Origin: Dermanyssus gallinae | Lineage: Eukaryota > Arthropoda > Arachnida > Mesostigmata > Dermanyssidae | Length of the DNA: 64,000 nt | Direction of reading: 5' to 3' | Assembly: GCA_003439945.1 (NCBI GenBank) | Contig: QVRM01002200.1 | Span: 310,001-374,000 of the forward strand | Shown: positions 42,804 through 54,060 of the stretch, one piece after another | Numbering within the stretch: the first letter of the stretch is position 1 | Layout: each line of letters starts with the position of its first letter | The notes under the pieces: generated by a model | Told to the model about the DNA's origin: nothing | Databases searched by the model: none | What the model saw: the letters and a program-made list of their open reading frames with translations, nothing else | Translations under genes and position numbers: made by a program

Positions 42804-43210
42804 AGAAACGATAATTGAATTGAAAAAAATGATATTCTGTTTTTTGCCGGATAGACCCTGCCTAAACCGGTTTTAATTTATTCTTGTCAGAAATACGACA
42901 TTTACAGCCCTACAAACATTTAGGTACATAATAAATTCTCAAAAAATAACAAAATAGCACTGGATCACACAAAATAACAAATACGACAACAACAAAAACA
43001 ACGAGCATACGCCTACACACACACTGCCACACAAAAGCTCAATGAGCTGGGGCAGTGAAGGAGAGTCAGAAAGGCATTGTTTCATTGGATGGCCTACATC
43101 GTCCGTTTATACAGTTTGTGTCCACGCCGTAGCTGCTCTGCTAGGTTACTTAGGCCCTCAAAAGGCGTCGTGCAGCAGAACGGGAAGGAAAGGTGGTGCT
43201 CGATGCATAC
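42804..43210. other. Spacer, SPT2 copy B 3' flank
   Basis: Near-identical to 10715-11121; no gene is supported. A minus-strand AATAAA lies near 42876. Confidence 0.5.
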
Positions 43211-45297
43211 CTAAACCGGGCACAGCGTAAGCTTCTTCTTGTTTTTAAGCTTCTGCGAAAGCTCCTCAAGTTTCTGAGCTTTGCTGTTCTTACAGCGTGC
43301 CTCTTCCTCTGTCTCGCGGCGCATATCCTCGAGATCCTCTTGGCGGCCCAGACGAGCTGATCGAGCCTCTTCGGCCATGCAGCGACTGAACGAGCTCTCC
43401 TCAATGTCGTCACAGTCCTGGCCAATATACTTTCGTTTATCGTACTTGAAGATCTTGGAGATATCTTTCGAATACCTATTTGCATAGGGGTCTTCAATTT
43501 CGCCGTCGTCAATAAAGTCATCTTCGTATTCGTCCAAGTCCTCGTCATAGTCGTCCTCTTCCTCATCTGTCTCAGAGTCAATTGGCCCACAACTCTGAAG
43601 CTGGCGGAGTTTCTTCTTCAGCTTTTCATCCTCGATCTGTCGCGCTTTGCGAGCTTCGAGCTTTTTTCGGCGTTCCTCCTCTTCGGCGGCTTGGCGTTCC
43701 TTCTGCAGTTGGGCCAGCTTCCGTGCGGTTTCTGCCCGAAGGCGATCTCGCTCGGAAAGTGGCGCCGATTGAGCAGAAGCAGATGCGGCAGCAGTACTGC
43801 CAACGGACCCGCTGCTCGCGGCCGCCGCAGAGCCCTGAACGCTAGAGCCGCTCGACGGTTGCGTCAGAGACTTGCGTTGCGCCTGCTCGACAGAAGATGA
43901 ACTTTTCTGGCTGTCGCTTTTCTTGTCGGCACGATCAATGTTGCTGTTGCTTTCTGCCGCTCGGCTCGCACCAGAGTAGGAGCGTGATGAGGTGCCGTTC
44001 TCGTGTGAGCGACTTGAACTCTTGTGATCTTTGTTGTCCTTTGACGAGTTCGTTTCCTTGTGGTGTGCCTTCTCTTTATTCGACTCTTTCGACTCCGAGC
44101 CATGGCGATTCTCTTTTTGGCGATCTTTTTTGTTGCTGTGCTGGTCACTGTGGCGATGTTTGCTACTGCTGGTTGCGTTACTCTGCTTTTCTTTTTGGCT
44201 GCTTATGTCTTTACTGTCCTTAGTACCACCACTTCTACTACTGCTGCTGCTAGAACTGCTGCTATCACTACTTGCTTTGTGGCTGCTTGAGGAAGAACGC
44301 TTGCCGGAGGATCGATCCTTGCGATCGCCCTTTGAGTCGCGCTCGGTGACCTTTTCTGAGGAACGCTCGGATTTTGACGACGACGACGAGGCGTGTTTCT
44401 CTCGGTGGCTGTGGCCTGATGCTGTGCCATTGACAGCGGCGCTCGAGTGGTGACTGGAGAGGCGGATTCGCCCTTTTTAGGAATACGATTGACCGGAAGA
44501 CCGTCCGGCTTTGGCGCGTTTCCACTGGAGACGCCACTACCGATTTTCGGGATACGCGGTAAGCTCGAGGCAGCGACAACGCCAGAAGAAGAGGCGGCCT
44601 TCTTTAGCAGGGCCTCCTCTTCGGCGAAACGCCGCTTCTCGGCGCTCGTCATAAGGCGCGGCTCGGTTTCGGTCTTCTTCGGAGGCTGCAACGGCAAGCA
44701 GATGTCAGCCCCGAATGAGCCGGTTTCGGCGTTGCTCTGAGCGATTCGCAGCAGTTCGTTCATGTCGCGAATCTGCGGCGCGCCGCCAGTGGACGCAGAG
44801 AGGCGAACCTTACTCTTTCGCGACGTATCAATAGTTCCCTCAAAGATTTCGTACTTTCGTTTCCGCTTGCGCCGCTCCTTCTCGTTCTCTTCATGCTTAA
44901 TCGACGAGATCACCTTTTCCTTTTCACGTGGTTGCTTGTTTTTGTCAAGCTCATCAGCGGCTGATTTAATCTGATTGATGAACTCCCGGCGCTCGCGTTG
45001 CACCTTGTGCCACTGACGCTTGCATTTTTCACTCCACTCATGTTTCTGCTTCAGAAGACCCTTGTGATCTTTGTAAATGTGATCATCGCGTTTCGTCGAT
45101 TCGACTGCGCTCAAGATCATCTTCTCGCGTTCTTCGCGTTTCTCTTTTTCCTTGCGTTCGAGCAGCGCCCGAACGGCGTCCGGATCCACCTTCGATTTAG
45201 GCAACTTTTTGGCGGGGCCCACATCCAGCGAGTAACGCTTCTGAATGTAGTTCGAGGTGTTCTTCTGGGCCCTCTTGAGCAAACCGTCGAGATTCAT
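43211..45297 (-). pseudogene. SPTY2D1-like: SPT2-family histone chaperone, copy B, with 1-base deletion
   Basis: Starts MNLDGLL at 45297 and ends LTLCPV plus TAG at 43213-43211. The span is 2087 bases including the stop, one base shorter than copy A. It reads through codon 200 as Cys (DICLPLQ). Near 44456, ggacgag of copy A is ggagag, which shifts the frame at about codon 280; the shifted frame runs to a stop near 44203 and the C-terminal SPT2 domain falls in the other frame. Apart from this base, the domain layout is the same as in copy A. The lesion is not in a homopolymer. If real, this copy makes a truncated protein without the histone-binding domain. Confidence 0.93.
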
Positions 45298-45815
45298 GAT
45301 GAATCGTCGCTGTTGGTTCGGATCGTAGAAGATCAACAAGCCAGAGCACAGGTAAGCGAACACAAATTACCTTCCTTCTGATGGTGGTAGTTACTGCGGT
45401 TGTTTCCAAATCCACCACTGCTCACAATAGCAACAACAGCAAGACTGATTCTGCAGTCGTCGGAGCAACACCATTTATCTATCCGACGAGCGAGTGGTCA
45501 GCGATCGCAGAGAGGCTGCAGCATCAGCAGCCGCCGCAGCAGCAGCGGCAACAGGAAGGATGTGGACCGACAGATCAGTGGTGGAGTGGAGAGGGCGGTG
45601 CGGATGGGGGTCGTGGCGGAGGCTGATTGATTGTCATTAGCAGCAATAGAGGGGGAAAGGGCGGGCGACAATAGCAATATACTCGGTGACCGACCGACTG
45701 ACCGGGGGGATCATCACCTCAATTCACCTCCCGCTGACTTCCCCCAGTGTTCCAGCCGAGCCGACTCGAGCCGAGAGCAGCGGCAGCGAGTCGAGTGAGA
45801 CCAGCTGACGACATT
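45298..45815 (-). promoter_or_regulatory. GC-rich 5' flank of SPT2 copy B
   Basis: Near-identical to 13210-13720. GC box GGGCGG at 45659-45664 and CAG-rich stretch near 45520-45560. No TATA box is evident. Confidence 0.5.
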
Positions 45816-46900
45816 CTGTTTTCTGAGGATATTTTGTTCCTAACCGAAACGTTTTCGACAAACACAGCAAATATAAATCAGTTCACACAACACTAAATAT
45901 ATCATGGACTGGCACTTAAGTCTCAAGGGAGAGGCCGACCCAAATGTGGTGTGGCTATTGCCGTCACAACGACAGAGTGCTCACACTTACTCAAATGCAC
46001 TTCAAAAGAAATGGTGCTGGAACTAGAAGATTAGAATTACCGGATATGCATATATAGTCCACCAGATAGATGTAATACATGATATTGGACGCGCAATGAG
46101 CTATTGTATAAATACAAATAAGCATATTGTTGCAGGGGGCGATTTTACCGCTACACAAACCCACTGCGCACAAATCGTGGTTTGATAAACAATGCGAAGC
46201 CATAAAATACACAATTTGCAGTCACACGGAGATTAGCCCGGAGGAATTGCAACGACTTGCGGACATAAAACGGAATTTTAAAAATATTAAACAAGAAAAG
46301 AAACAAGCATATTAGATCATTTAGCGCGTGACACGCGTACAACAGAGTGCTACAAAACCATGAATACTCCTTCCAAAACGACCCACTTCACCAAATCCAT
46401 TAATCAATGACGATGAGTGGATACTTCATTTTACGCACCTAAACGATGATCACCTCCTACTACTTCCGAGGGAGAACGTTTGCTATTACCGAGCATTTAC
46501 AGAAGAAGAGGTAGCCAATGTAATGAAAGCCAAAGAAAATAGAAAATCGGCGGGTCCAGATCAAATTGAGTATGAACATATTAAAAAAATATGCGTTTTC
46601 CTTGCCCGCCATTAACCAAATTGTATAACGCATGTCTACGCTGCGGCAAAATACCGAAGAAACAGAGAAAAAGTTTCTTGCCGCTTGCATGACGCCGTAG
46701 GCCCAGATTTACCATGCAAGCAACACGGATTTCTAAGAGGACGATCTACGTCGGATGCCGTTGCCTTTCTTTTAGACCCTGTAAAGACCCGCCAAGATTA
46801 AAAAGAGATGACATATGCCGCTTTTATCGATTTTATAACTGCATTCGACTGCGTTAGAAGAGACAAACTTCTGAATGCACTTTGAACCCGATACTTTATA
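45816..46900 (+). pseudogene. APE-type LINE fragments, APE to RT motif A
   Basis: Bases 45816-46147 belong to copy B and match 13728-14060 (APE start). From 46148 the sequence matches the same family from about 14450 on but is more diverged and extends further. It includes VMKAKENRKSAGPDQIEYEH, KQHGFLRGRSTSDAVAFLL and motif A (AAFIDFITAFDCVRRDK). Stops and shifts are frequent. The joint at 46147 therefore links two copies of one family. Confidence 0.8.
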
Positions 46901-46904
46901 GAGG

Positions 46905-48210
46905 GCTTTCAGATTCAGATTCATAACGTGGTTTATATGCGAAACTGCATTACAAATGCTTAAGTTTTTTTTAAATGACATTTCATAAAATTGAGTAAAT
47001 TTACACAGTCACATGCTTAAATATACAGGTGTGTACACAGTAAACCGGTGATCAGTTCATCGGGGTGATTTAGCATTGTAGCACGGAAATACGCTCGTCA
47101 CAACAGTATTGCCGACCCTTTGTATGGTGGCTCATATAACTTATGAATCAATTACATCCCGCAGCTCTTTACTTCACGACGCCTGCTAATGAACTCATCG
47201 GTCTGTTATACTAGAGCCGAAAGCAAGATACTTTTTTAATTCCCGCACAAATATACCCACAGAAGAGAGAGATCTTATGCGTCCTGGTAGAACGCTCCAA
47301 ACATGCGGCAGCCGACACAATAGGGAATGAGACCTAAGTTTATTTTCGGTCCGCGGTATCACAAATACTGTCGTTCTATGCAGTTGCCTTCTCTGCCTAG
47401 GTACCAAGGAAAATACTATATCCGCCGTTAGTAAACCACGAGAGGTTTTGTAAGCAAGCGTGGCCACTCTAAGACTATATATATTTTTGAGACTGGTAAA
47501 AGGTCATAAGCAGCAAACAGATCACTAACTGGCTCGTAGCGCCGTCGGGAGAAGATGGCACGAAGTGCATCATCATTGAATCACCTGGACCCTTCGTAGA
47601 ATGCCTCTGTACACACCACCCCACAACAGAATTATTGTGGATTTAGAAGAGTAAAGCAGGTACTACCTGCCTTAATCTTCGCAATGTTGCAATAACAGCA
47701 TAGCACTTTGGTATCAATTGATCTATGTGAGAACGCCAGAATAATGTTCATGCAGTGCCAAACCGAGACACCTCACCGTCTGAGAACGATCTACCGTATT
47801 GGCACCCAGTCGAAAACTATCGGACAATTGAAGCAGCCTTCTAGCGGGTCGAAACACTAAAATATTGGTTTTGCTCGTATTCACAACCAATCCGTACTCA
47901 TTAAAAACTTTAACACCTTTTTCAACTAACTCAAGGAAAGCGTTAATACCACTAGAAACGCAGCCTGGGTCAAGCCGAAACAAGATTGTCGTATCGTCCC
48001 AGATTATCATGTTTGATTTTCAAGAGTATGAAGTTCAGTAATATAAGAAACATAAAGGAACCAAGAACAGGGCCATGTGGAGCTTCCAAGCCAACAAGCT
48101 GCCAAATAGATTGAATAGGCCCAACCTTGACAGACTGAGATCTATCCTCAAGATAGGATCTAAACCAGCTAACTGTAGAAAACGTGCAGCCCTACTGAAG
48201 TAAGTCAACA
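46905..48210 (-). pseudogene. CR1-like LINE 3' part, copy 2
   Basis: Minus-strand text from 48200 encodes LSLSRLGLFNLFGSLLAWK-like pieces, a WDDTTILFR version of motif C, YGLVVNTSKTNILVF, and later KTSRGLLTADIVFSLVP and VWSVLPGRIRSLSSVGIF. It ends in a 3' UTR and a GAATCT-type tail at about 46905-46925. It keeps motif C, which the neighbouring copy has lost. Multiple frameshifts are present. Confidence 0.85.
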
Positions 48211-48451
48211 TTCGTTTCAGATTCAGATTCAAAACGTGGTTTATTTGCGAAACTGCGTTACAAATGCTTAAGTTTTCGAAAAAAAATTACATTTCATAAA
48301 ATAGAGTGATTTACACAGTCACATGGTTATATATACAGGTGTGTACACAGTAAACCGGTGATCAGTGTCGGCATTTGTATGGTGGCTCCTATAACTCATG
48401 ATTCAATTTCCATCTCCGCAGCTCTTTACCTAACAACGCCTGCTAATACCC

Positions 48452-50143
48452 TCACCGATCTTTTATACCAGAGCCGGTAGCAAGATACTTTTTCAATTCC
48501 TGCACAAATATACTCACAGAGGAGAGAGATCGTATGCGTCCTGGTAGAGCGCTCCAAACATGCGGCAGCCGACACAATAGGGAATGAGACCTAAGATTAT
48601 TTTTGGTCCGCGGTATCACAAATACTGTCGCTCTACGCAGTTGCCTTATCCGCCTAGGTACCAAGGGAAATACTATATCCTCCGGTAGTAAACCACGAGA
48701 GGTTTTGTAGGCAAGCGTGGCCACTTTAAGAAAATATATTTTTGAGACTGGCAAAAGGTCATAAGCAGCGAACAGATCACTAACTGACTCGTAGCGCCGT
48801 CTAGAGAAGATGGCGCGAAGTGCATCATTTTGAATCACCTGGACCCTTCGAAGAATGTATCTGTACCCACCACCCTACAAGAGAACACCATTACATAAAA
48901 TAGATAAAAACAGGGCCTTGTAGATCGTTAAAAGTCCCTCAACGGGAACCCCCACCTGCCTTAATCTTCGCAAAGTTGCAATAACTGCATAACACTTTGG
49001 TATCAATTGATCTATATGAGAATGCCAGCCAACAAGCTGCCAAATAGATTGAACAGGCCCAACCTTTACAGGTTGAGATCTATCCTCAAGATAGGATCTA
49101 AACCAGCTAACTGTAGAGACCGTGCAGCCCAAGTGGGTCAACATCTGGGTAAACAATCCATGGTCAAGGCAATTGAAGGAAGACGCCACGTCCAAAAACA
49201 CGCCCAAACAAGGCTGGTCCATTTCGACCGAGTCAACCACATGCTGCCACAGATGTGCTAGGGCTAAGTCTGTCGATCGGTTTTTACAAAAGCCAAATTG
49301 GTCTGATGAAAGAAAGTTAATATCCTTTAAATAACGAGTTAGGCTCAGTAACACTAACTTTTCAAAGATCTTTGAAATATAGTCAACAACTGAGACAGGA
49401 CGGTAGCTGGACGCAAGACACCTATCCCCTGTACCCTTGTATAATGGGATTACGTTGGTAGCTCGCAGACATCTAGGAAAGTAGTCGCGTTGAAAAGATA
49501 GATTAATTATTCTTGCCAAAGGAGCTGCAATAACGGAAGAAGCTATTTTTAACAATTTAGCCGGAACACCTATGATTCCACAAGCCCAGCTAGCATTCAA
49601 GTTCCTTATCACACTCTCAACATCAGAGGCCTGTACCCGAGGCAACGAAAATGATTTGGTCTCCTTTGGCCATAATTTGTCAAGGCGGTGCGAATCAGTA
49701 CACGGATTTAACAAGTTTATAGTTTTATATCCAACCGTAGCGAAATGTAGGTTTAGTTCGTCGGCGATCGACTTTGGTTCACTAATCGTCTGACTCGTGC
49801 TGGAAGTTAAGACTGATAGAAGCTCTGCCTTAGAAAGCTTTCTACCGCAGGCTTTGTTAATATATTTCCACAAACGCCGCGAGTCCGATTTAATGTCATT
49901 AAACCGATTTTTATAGAAAGCCTCCCTGGCTAGGCAAATAGCGCGTAAATACCGCTTTCGAGCGCATGAGTACGCTGTTTTTATTTCAGGCGTCAAGTGC
50001 TTACGATACCTTCGATAAAGCTTGTTCACTGTATGCCTCAACCGACAAAGCCCCGGGGAAAAAGAGAATGTGTGGCTATCTCGAGAAGAACCAGGACTGT
50101 CCAGACTAATTTTTGGAAATGCTTTGTCATAAATCTTGCTCAC
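48452..50143 (-). pseudogene. CR1-like LINE RT with motif C deleted, and C-terminal domain
   Basis: A 422-codon frame starts in the linker (LCRLRHTVNKLYRRYRKHL, RLWKYINKACGRKLSKAE). It has the RT fingers (ATNVIPLYKGTGDRCLASSY), DQFGFCKNRSTDLALAHLW and motif A (GVFLDVASSFNCLDHGLF). After SIWQLVG it jumps to WHSHIDQLIPKCYAVIATL, so the YADD region is gone. The next frame (48838-48452) holds the C-terminal part (ALRAIFSRRRYESVSDLFAA, KKYLATGSGIKDR). Motif A has SSFN where AFD is usual. Confidence 0.88.
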
Positions 50144-50200
50144 GGTAGCCCGAAACGCTTCGAAAGCTGAATCTACATCTAAAGCTTCATAGACGTTGAT

Positions 50201-51047
50201 TCAGGAGGCCCGCCGTACCAAGTCAAGAAATACATCAATACTGCTCTGATCATGCCGCCTATGCAAAATGGGTATGTCCCTTCCAGGTACAACCGAAACG
50301 GGTTGACCGTCGTTGACAGAGATAATGATCGGATAGTGATCTGAAAATAATGGGGTCTCTAACACAGCTGCCTCGATAGAACTAAAAACAGAACAATTAG
50401 CGATATGATCTATACAGGATGCTGAGCTGGGACGGGTTACCCTATCTATTGTGTGAACAAACCCCCTCGCCATAAAAAGATAGATATTTTATAGGAGGGG
50501 GGTTAAAATATTGATATTCGAGTCCCCCATTAGCATGCAAGGTAGGTTGCTACTTCGCGGCAATAATGTTTCAGGGGTATCCAGCAGCACGTCACTGTGA
50601 CTAACACGACATGAGTAAAAAGCTATTATAAACCCCTCAAAACCTCGAGCGATTTTTTCATGGATACGAACCGCCTGGACATGACCAACGGGACTACAAA
50701 GATATCGAAAGGAGAGTATTGCAGAAGTGTTTTTTTACGAAAATTCCGACTCCCCCTCCAGGACGATCATTTCTGCAGGCAGTGATAAAGTTATAGCCAC
50801 TAATTCCGTGAGTGAGACATTCCGAGACTTTTAGCCAAATTTCAGTTATGGCAACTACACCGAAACCAGAGCCTTCCCGAATCATAAGGTTAGCAATAGA
50901 TTCAAGCTGCCCCTGCTTTAGCAGACCACCAGTACCGGCTATAGTATGGATAGCTGCAAACGAATTAACACCTAAGCGAATGCCATCCCAGAGCAAACAC
51001 TCTCTGATATTCCCCAGAGATTGCGGAACAATGTAATTAAAATTCAT
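50201..51047 (-). pseudogene. CR1-like LINE APE endonuclease, broken
   Basis: The first frame has VNSFAAIHTIAGTGGLLKQ, AITEIWLK and RPGGGVGIFVKKHF; the second has TRPSSASCIDHIANCS and ETPLFSDHYPIIISV, including the SDH motif near the end of APE domains. The part between (CMLMGDSNINIL, about 50520) has the GDSN form of the GDFN motif. Frameshifts near 50690 and 50480 break the domain. Confidence 0.85.
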
Positions 51048-51055
51048 GAGTTATC

Positions 51056-51114
51056 ATACGTAATATATAGAACAAATGGGTTGTTTTGACCCATTTGTTC
51101 TATATATTACGTAT
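51056..51114. repeat. Perfect 26-bp palindrome with 7-base loop
   Basis: Arms 51056-51081 and 51089-51114 are exact reverse complements, beginning ATACGTAATATATAGAACAA, with loop TGTTTTG. It sits right at the 5' end of the CR1-like LINE copy 1. It could be a hairpin RNA or the product of a foldback event during insertion; no copy is seen elsewhere in the window. Confidence 0.97.
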
Positions 51115-51164
51115 TATATTAATTGACTACTTTAGCTTCAAAAGAGCATCTAACATTGGTGTTA

Positions 51165-51193
51165 AGAGAGAGAGAGAGAGAGAGAAGAGAGAG
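51165..51193. repeat. AG microsatellite
   Basis: A (GA)n tract with one interruption. Confidence 0.95.
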
Positions 51194-51638
51194 GGCTGCT
51201 TTTCTTCTTTGCTCCATTAAAGTTTTGTTCATCACCATGCCTTAGCCACATCACAGTCCGACGTGGCGACGCTAGACGCATGCTACGTGCATTTACAATT
51301 CGCCGTCTTTGGGGCACGTAGCCAAGCTACCACCGAACGTTACAACGACGCTGGTAAGGCGCAGTTTCACACAGCTGTCGCACAAATATGAGTCACGCTC
51401 AAACAAGCAGGACCGAACGGCACCCATTCGGTAACGCGTGTCGATACAGCCAAGTCCAACAATGTAGCCAGTCCATAGTTATACCAACTCCAAAATGGCA
51501 CAAACAATCAAAACGAAATACCATAAGATGCACACATCGGGGGCACAGAAGTTCGAGAGTTCCACCACACTAATGAATCAAGGGAACTATGTATAATTTA
51601 ATACGTGACATGCTGCAACTGAATGAGCCAGTAGGCCA
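51194..51638. other. Region without recognised genes
   Basis: Nothing is supported by protein similarity. Short plus-strand frames exist but show no motif. Confidence 0.5.
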
Positions 51639-51872
51639 GTGGCACAGAAAACTGGTGTCGTCCAGGGTGACTCCGCAAGTCCGATTCTTTTTATACTGCA
51701 TATAGCTGGCTTGGCGGTCGCCCTCAGAAACGTAAAAGCAATACATGCATTTGATGCCGACGACTTAGTAGTGCTTGCAAAGACGCGAAATTACCTGCAG
51801 TTTCATCTAAAGGAAGTCTCAGATTGGTGCCAACAAGGTCCTCAAGCGACAGCAACGCTCGTAATGGGCTAA
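51639..51872 (+). pseudogene. LINE RT fragment (motifs B to C)
   Basis: The short frame has TGVVQGDSASPILFILHIAG (motif B), FDADDLVVLAKT (motif C, with Phe-Asp in place of Tyr before ADD) and HLKEVSDWCQQ. It is unlike the other RTs in the window and ends in a stop at 51870-51872. The rest of the element was not found. Confidence 0.75.
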
Positions 51873-52040
51873 GTTGCCTGTGGCACGATAGCGTCTAAAT
51901 GCATCTATAGTCCTCGCGTTCTCTTACTGGAATTACATAGGCTCCAGCAGAGGTATAAAGCAGCAAGGCAATGACAACCACGTCCAACAAATTCTACCAG
52001 CACGGCCAGGGCTCAAACTAGCGATATTTTGCTAACCGTG

Positions 52041-52054
52041 GTTGCCATGGCAAC
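52041..52054. promoter_or_regulatory. Perfect X-box palindrome (RFX-type site)
   Basis: GTTGCCATGGCAAC is a perfect 14-bp palindrome and equals the optimal RFX-factor X-box (GTTRCC-NN-GGYAAC). In animals such sites drive ciliary genes. The nearest coding-like sequence is a decayed LINE ORF1 at 52150-52750, so a host function here is uncertain. A B-box-like GTTTCGAAC lies just downstream on the plus strand (52060-52068). Confidence 0.55.
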
Positions 52055-52149
52055 GCCCCGTTTCGAACGGTGCGTTAGCCGCCTAAGCCACCGCCGCTAC
52101 AAAAGATCTAGCTGCTCTTTACCTAGTTTTTTTTTCTGGCACGTATTGC

Positions 52150-52750
52150 TTTTTTTTTGGGCGTTAAAATTTTTTTAAACAAGCCGATTCCTGTCCTTTT
52201 AAGGCCTCAACCAGTTTGGCCAGACCGTCTGCCTTTGCTTTCCATCTATCAGCCAGCATCGTGATTCGTTGCATTTCTGCCGTCTGTTCGGCGTTGGCTT
52301 CCTTTAAATGCCTGAAAGAACTCGCATGCTCTGCTTCGCTAGCTTTCTGCCTCATTTCCACCTCCCACGTGCATTTTTCGAGGCGAGTGATAGCAGCCTT
52401 AATATCCGTTTGAGTAGTGACATGCTTTTATTTAAGCACCGTAAGCAGCTTTACCACCTCCAATAGCTCACACAATACCCCCGCGCTATCCAGCAGGCCC
52501 TCTTCGGCACGCATTTTCTTTGCCGCTTTGGCCTTTGGCTGGCCGCGGTTCGACCGGTCACACCCTCAGTAGGATCGTTTGGCGACATCGCAATTGCTAC
52601 CAATCTCTTTCGTTGACTCTGCGGCGTTGCGGCAGACATGCTCTCCTCGTCCTCCGAGTCGTTGTTTGTGCCCGTGTCTTTCTCCGTCTCCGGTTCCGTT
52701 TCCCTCTTCTCCAGCTCGTCTGGATCTTTTGAGAGTAAAGCCGGGCCGGG
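52150..52750 (-). pseudogene. LINE ORF1-like remnant, acidic start and coiled coil
   Basis: Upstream frame: KDPDELEKRETEPETEKDT, DSEDEESMSAATPQSQRKR, then a Lys/Arg-rich stretch. After a frameshift near 52520: MRAEEGLLDSAGVLCELLEV, a stop, then MRQKASEAEHASSFRHLKEA and MLADRWKAKADGLAKLVEAL. An acidic N-terminus followed by coiled coil fits an ORF1 protein of an R1- or I-like LINE, but no zinc knuckle is seen. A degenerate host gene is an alternative. Confidence 0.5.
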
Positions 52751-52759
52751 GGACTGAGG

Positions 52760-53199
52760 GACACAGCCGGGACCCTTAAAACGATTAATTGTTTTTTTTT
52801 TCGTGCCTTACGTATTTATATCTGCGTTGCTGTACTATATGCTGCTATACAGATACACACATATATATTTATTTATACACACTGTGGATCACTAGACAGT
52901 ACAGTGTGGTGCGGTGCTTATATTGTCCATAGTGTTCTACTGCGCTAATTTATTTTATTTGAAAAGTCGTTAGATTTCGAATTTGACTGCGCAACGGACC
53001 GCTCGGAGCCGCACGACTGTTACGCGAGTAGTTTCGTTTTCGCTTCGCTTTGCTGAAGAAATTACATTTAAGCTTCACAGCAGCTTAGCTCCACGCCGCT
53101 CTGTCGCACGTCCATGCACAAAACACCAAAATGACCACTGAGTTTCACGGACCACTACAGTATCTTATTCCCTGGGTTAACCTTCGTGCACTCGCACGG
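52760..53199. other. Region without recognised genes
   Basis: AT-rich on the left, including a T-run at 52791-52802. No coding similarity is seen. Confidence 0.5.
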
Positions 53200-53239
53200 G
53201 AAACATGACCCTTCGGAGCTTCGTAGACACAAATTCGCG

Positions 53240-54060
53240 CTACTGGGCGCCAAACCTTGGCGGTCTTTCACCTCAGAGACTTCACTACTGTTAACAATAT
53301 CGATGTTCAACCATTTGCTGCAAGTCAGTGCACCTACGTGCTGACACAAAGTTCACAAATTCCGGCTAGTACTAAGATCCTGGGATTCTTTCCACAGACC
53401 TACAAGAAACACGTTCGCACCGTCCGATTTCGAAACCGAAAGTGGCGATTACATTTAATGCTCGCGAAGTGATTCCCATATTTGACATCTCTTTTAGTGA
53501 TTGTGCGGAAAGGTGTCAAATGCACGTGAGAGATCGAGAAGCACTGCCACGGCTCGGTTTTCTTTGTCTGCCTCCGAAGCTATCATTTTCTGTATTACTG
53601 ATTGTGTACTCTTGTCAGTCCTAAGCCGAACTGGTTTTTGTGTAATATGTTGTGTTCATGCAGGTGCTGTTGTATCCGCTGTTGTTTCTATCGCCTTAGG
53701 GCCGTTGGAAATTGCCCTTGTAAGAATATAGCGTTTGGTTGATATATGTGAATCTCTCGTTTTGCTGTTTGATTATGTTGTTTGTTACGTAATCGTCTCC
53801 TAGTGCTTTATCAATTTTTAGGCGTTGTACTCATTTACGTACTTCTTCCTTGATTGCCGGTGCAAAAAAGCGCAATGGCTCGTTGAAAATGTATGTAGGC
53901 AAGCTGTTGTTGACCGATGTTTGTCCGGTTGACAAACTCAGACGCTCACCGACTGTAGTAAAGTGCAGGTTGACTTTTCTATTTTCGTTCTCATTGACGG
54001 TAGGCTTTCACATACCGACAGTGTATTTGAGCCAAGTTTGTCGGCATGGAGGTGACCCCT
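53240..54060 (-). pseudogene. PHD-LINE RT start, broken
   Basis: Text in several minus-strand frames shows AIKEEVRK and LKIDKALGDDYVTNNIIKQQ (RT entry), YSYKGNFQ, ILHKNQFGLRTDKSTQSVIQ and motif A (AVAVLLDLSRAFDTF). Beyond that come GITSRALN and a decayed end near 53240. No motif B or C is visible. Confidence 0.75.

Larger units (their letters stand above)
35748..46147. repeat. Segmental duplication, copy B
   Basis: Second copy of 1-14060, in direct orientation. It contains a deleted R2L, an internal 2096-bp tandem repeat, the RLE tail, a LINE RT fragment, APE and C-terminal LINE fragments, and the second SPT2 copy. It ends abruptly at 46147 after gatttta; the next bases belong to a more diverged copy of the same plus-strand LINE family, so the breakpoint lies inside a repeat. 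A true duplication and an unresolved haplotype placed in one contig are both possible. Confidence 0.93.
48215..51050 (-). mobile_element. CR1-like LINE copy 1, APE to 3' tail
   Basis: In minus-strand order: APE start (51047-50694), APE end (50473-50201), RT (50143-48875), C-terminal domain (48838-48452), 3' UTR and a GAATCT repeat tail at 48215-48235. It lies directly behind copy 2 in the same orientation. An internal deletion removes RT motifs B-end and C. Confidence 0.87.

Noticed and set aside
52020..52110. Minus-strand tRNA-like element around GTTCGAAAC
   Set aside because: The A-box-like and B-box-like words are too close together for a tRNA or SINE head.
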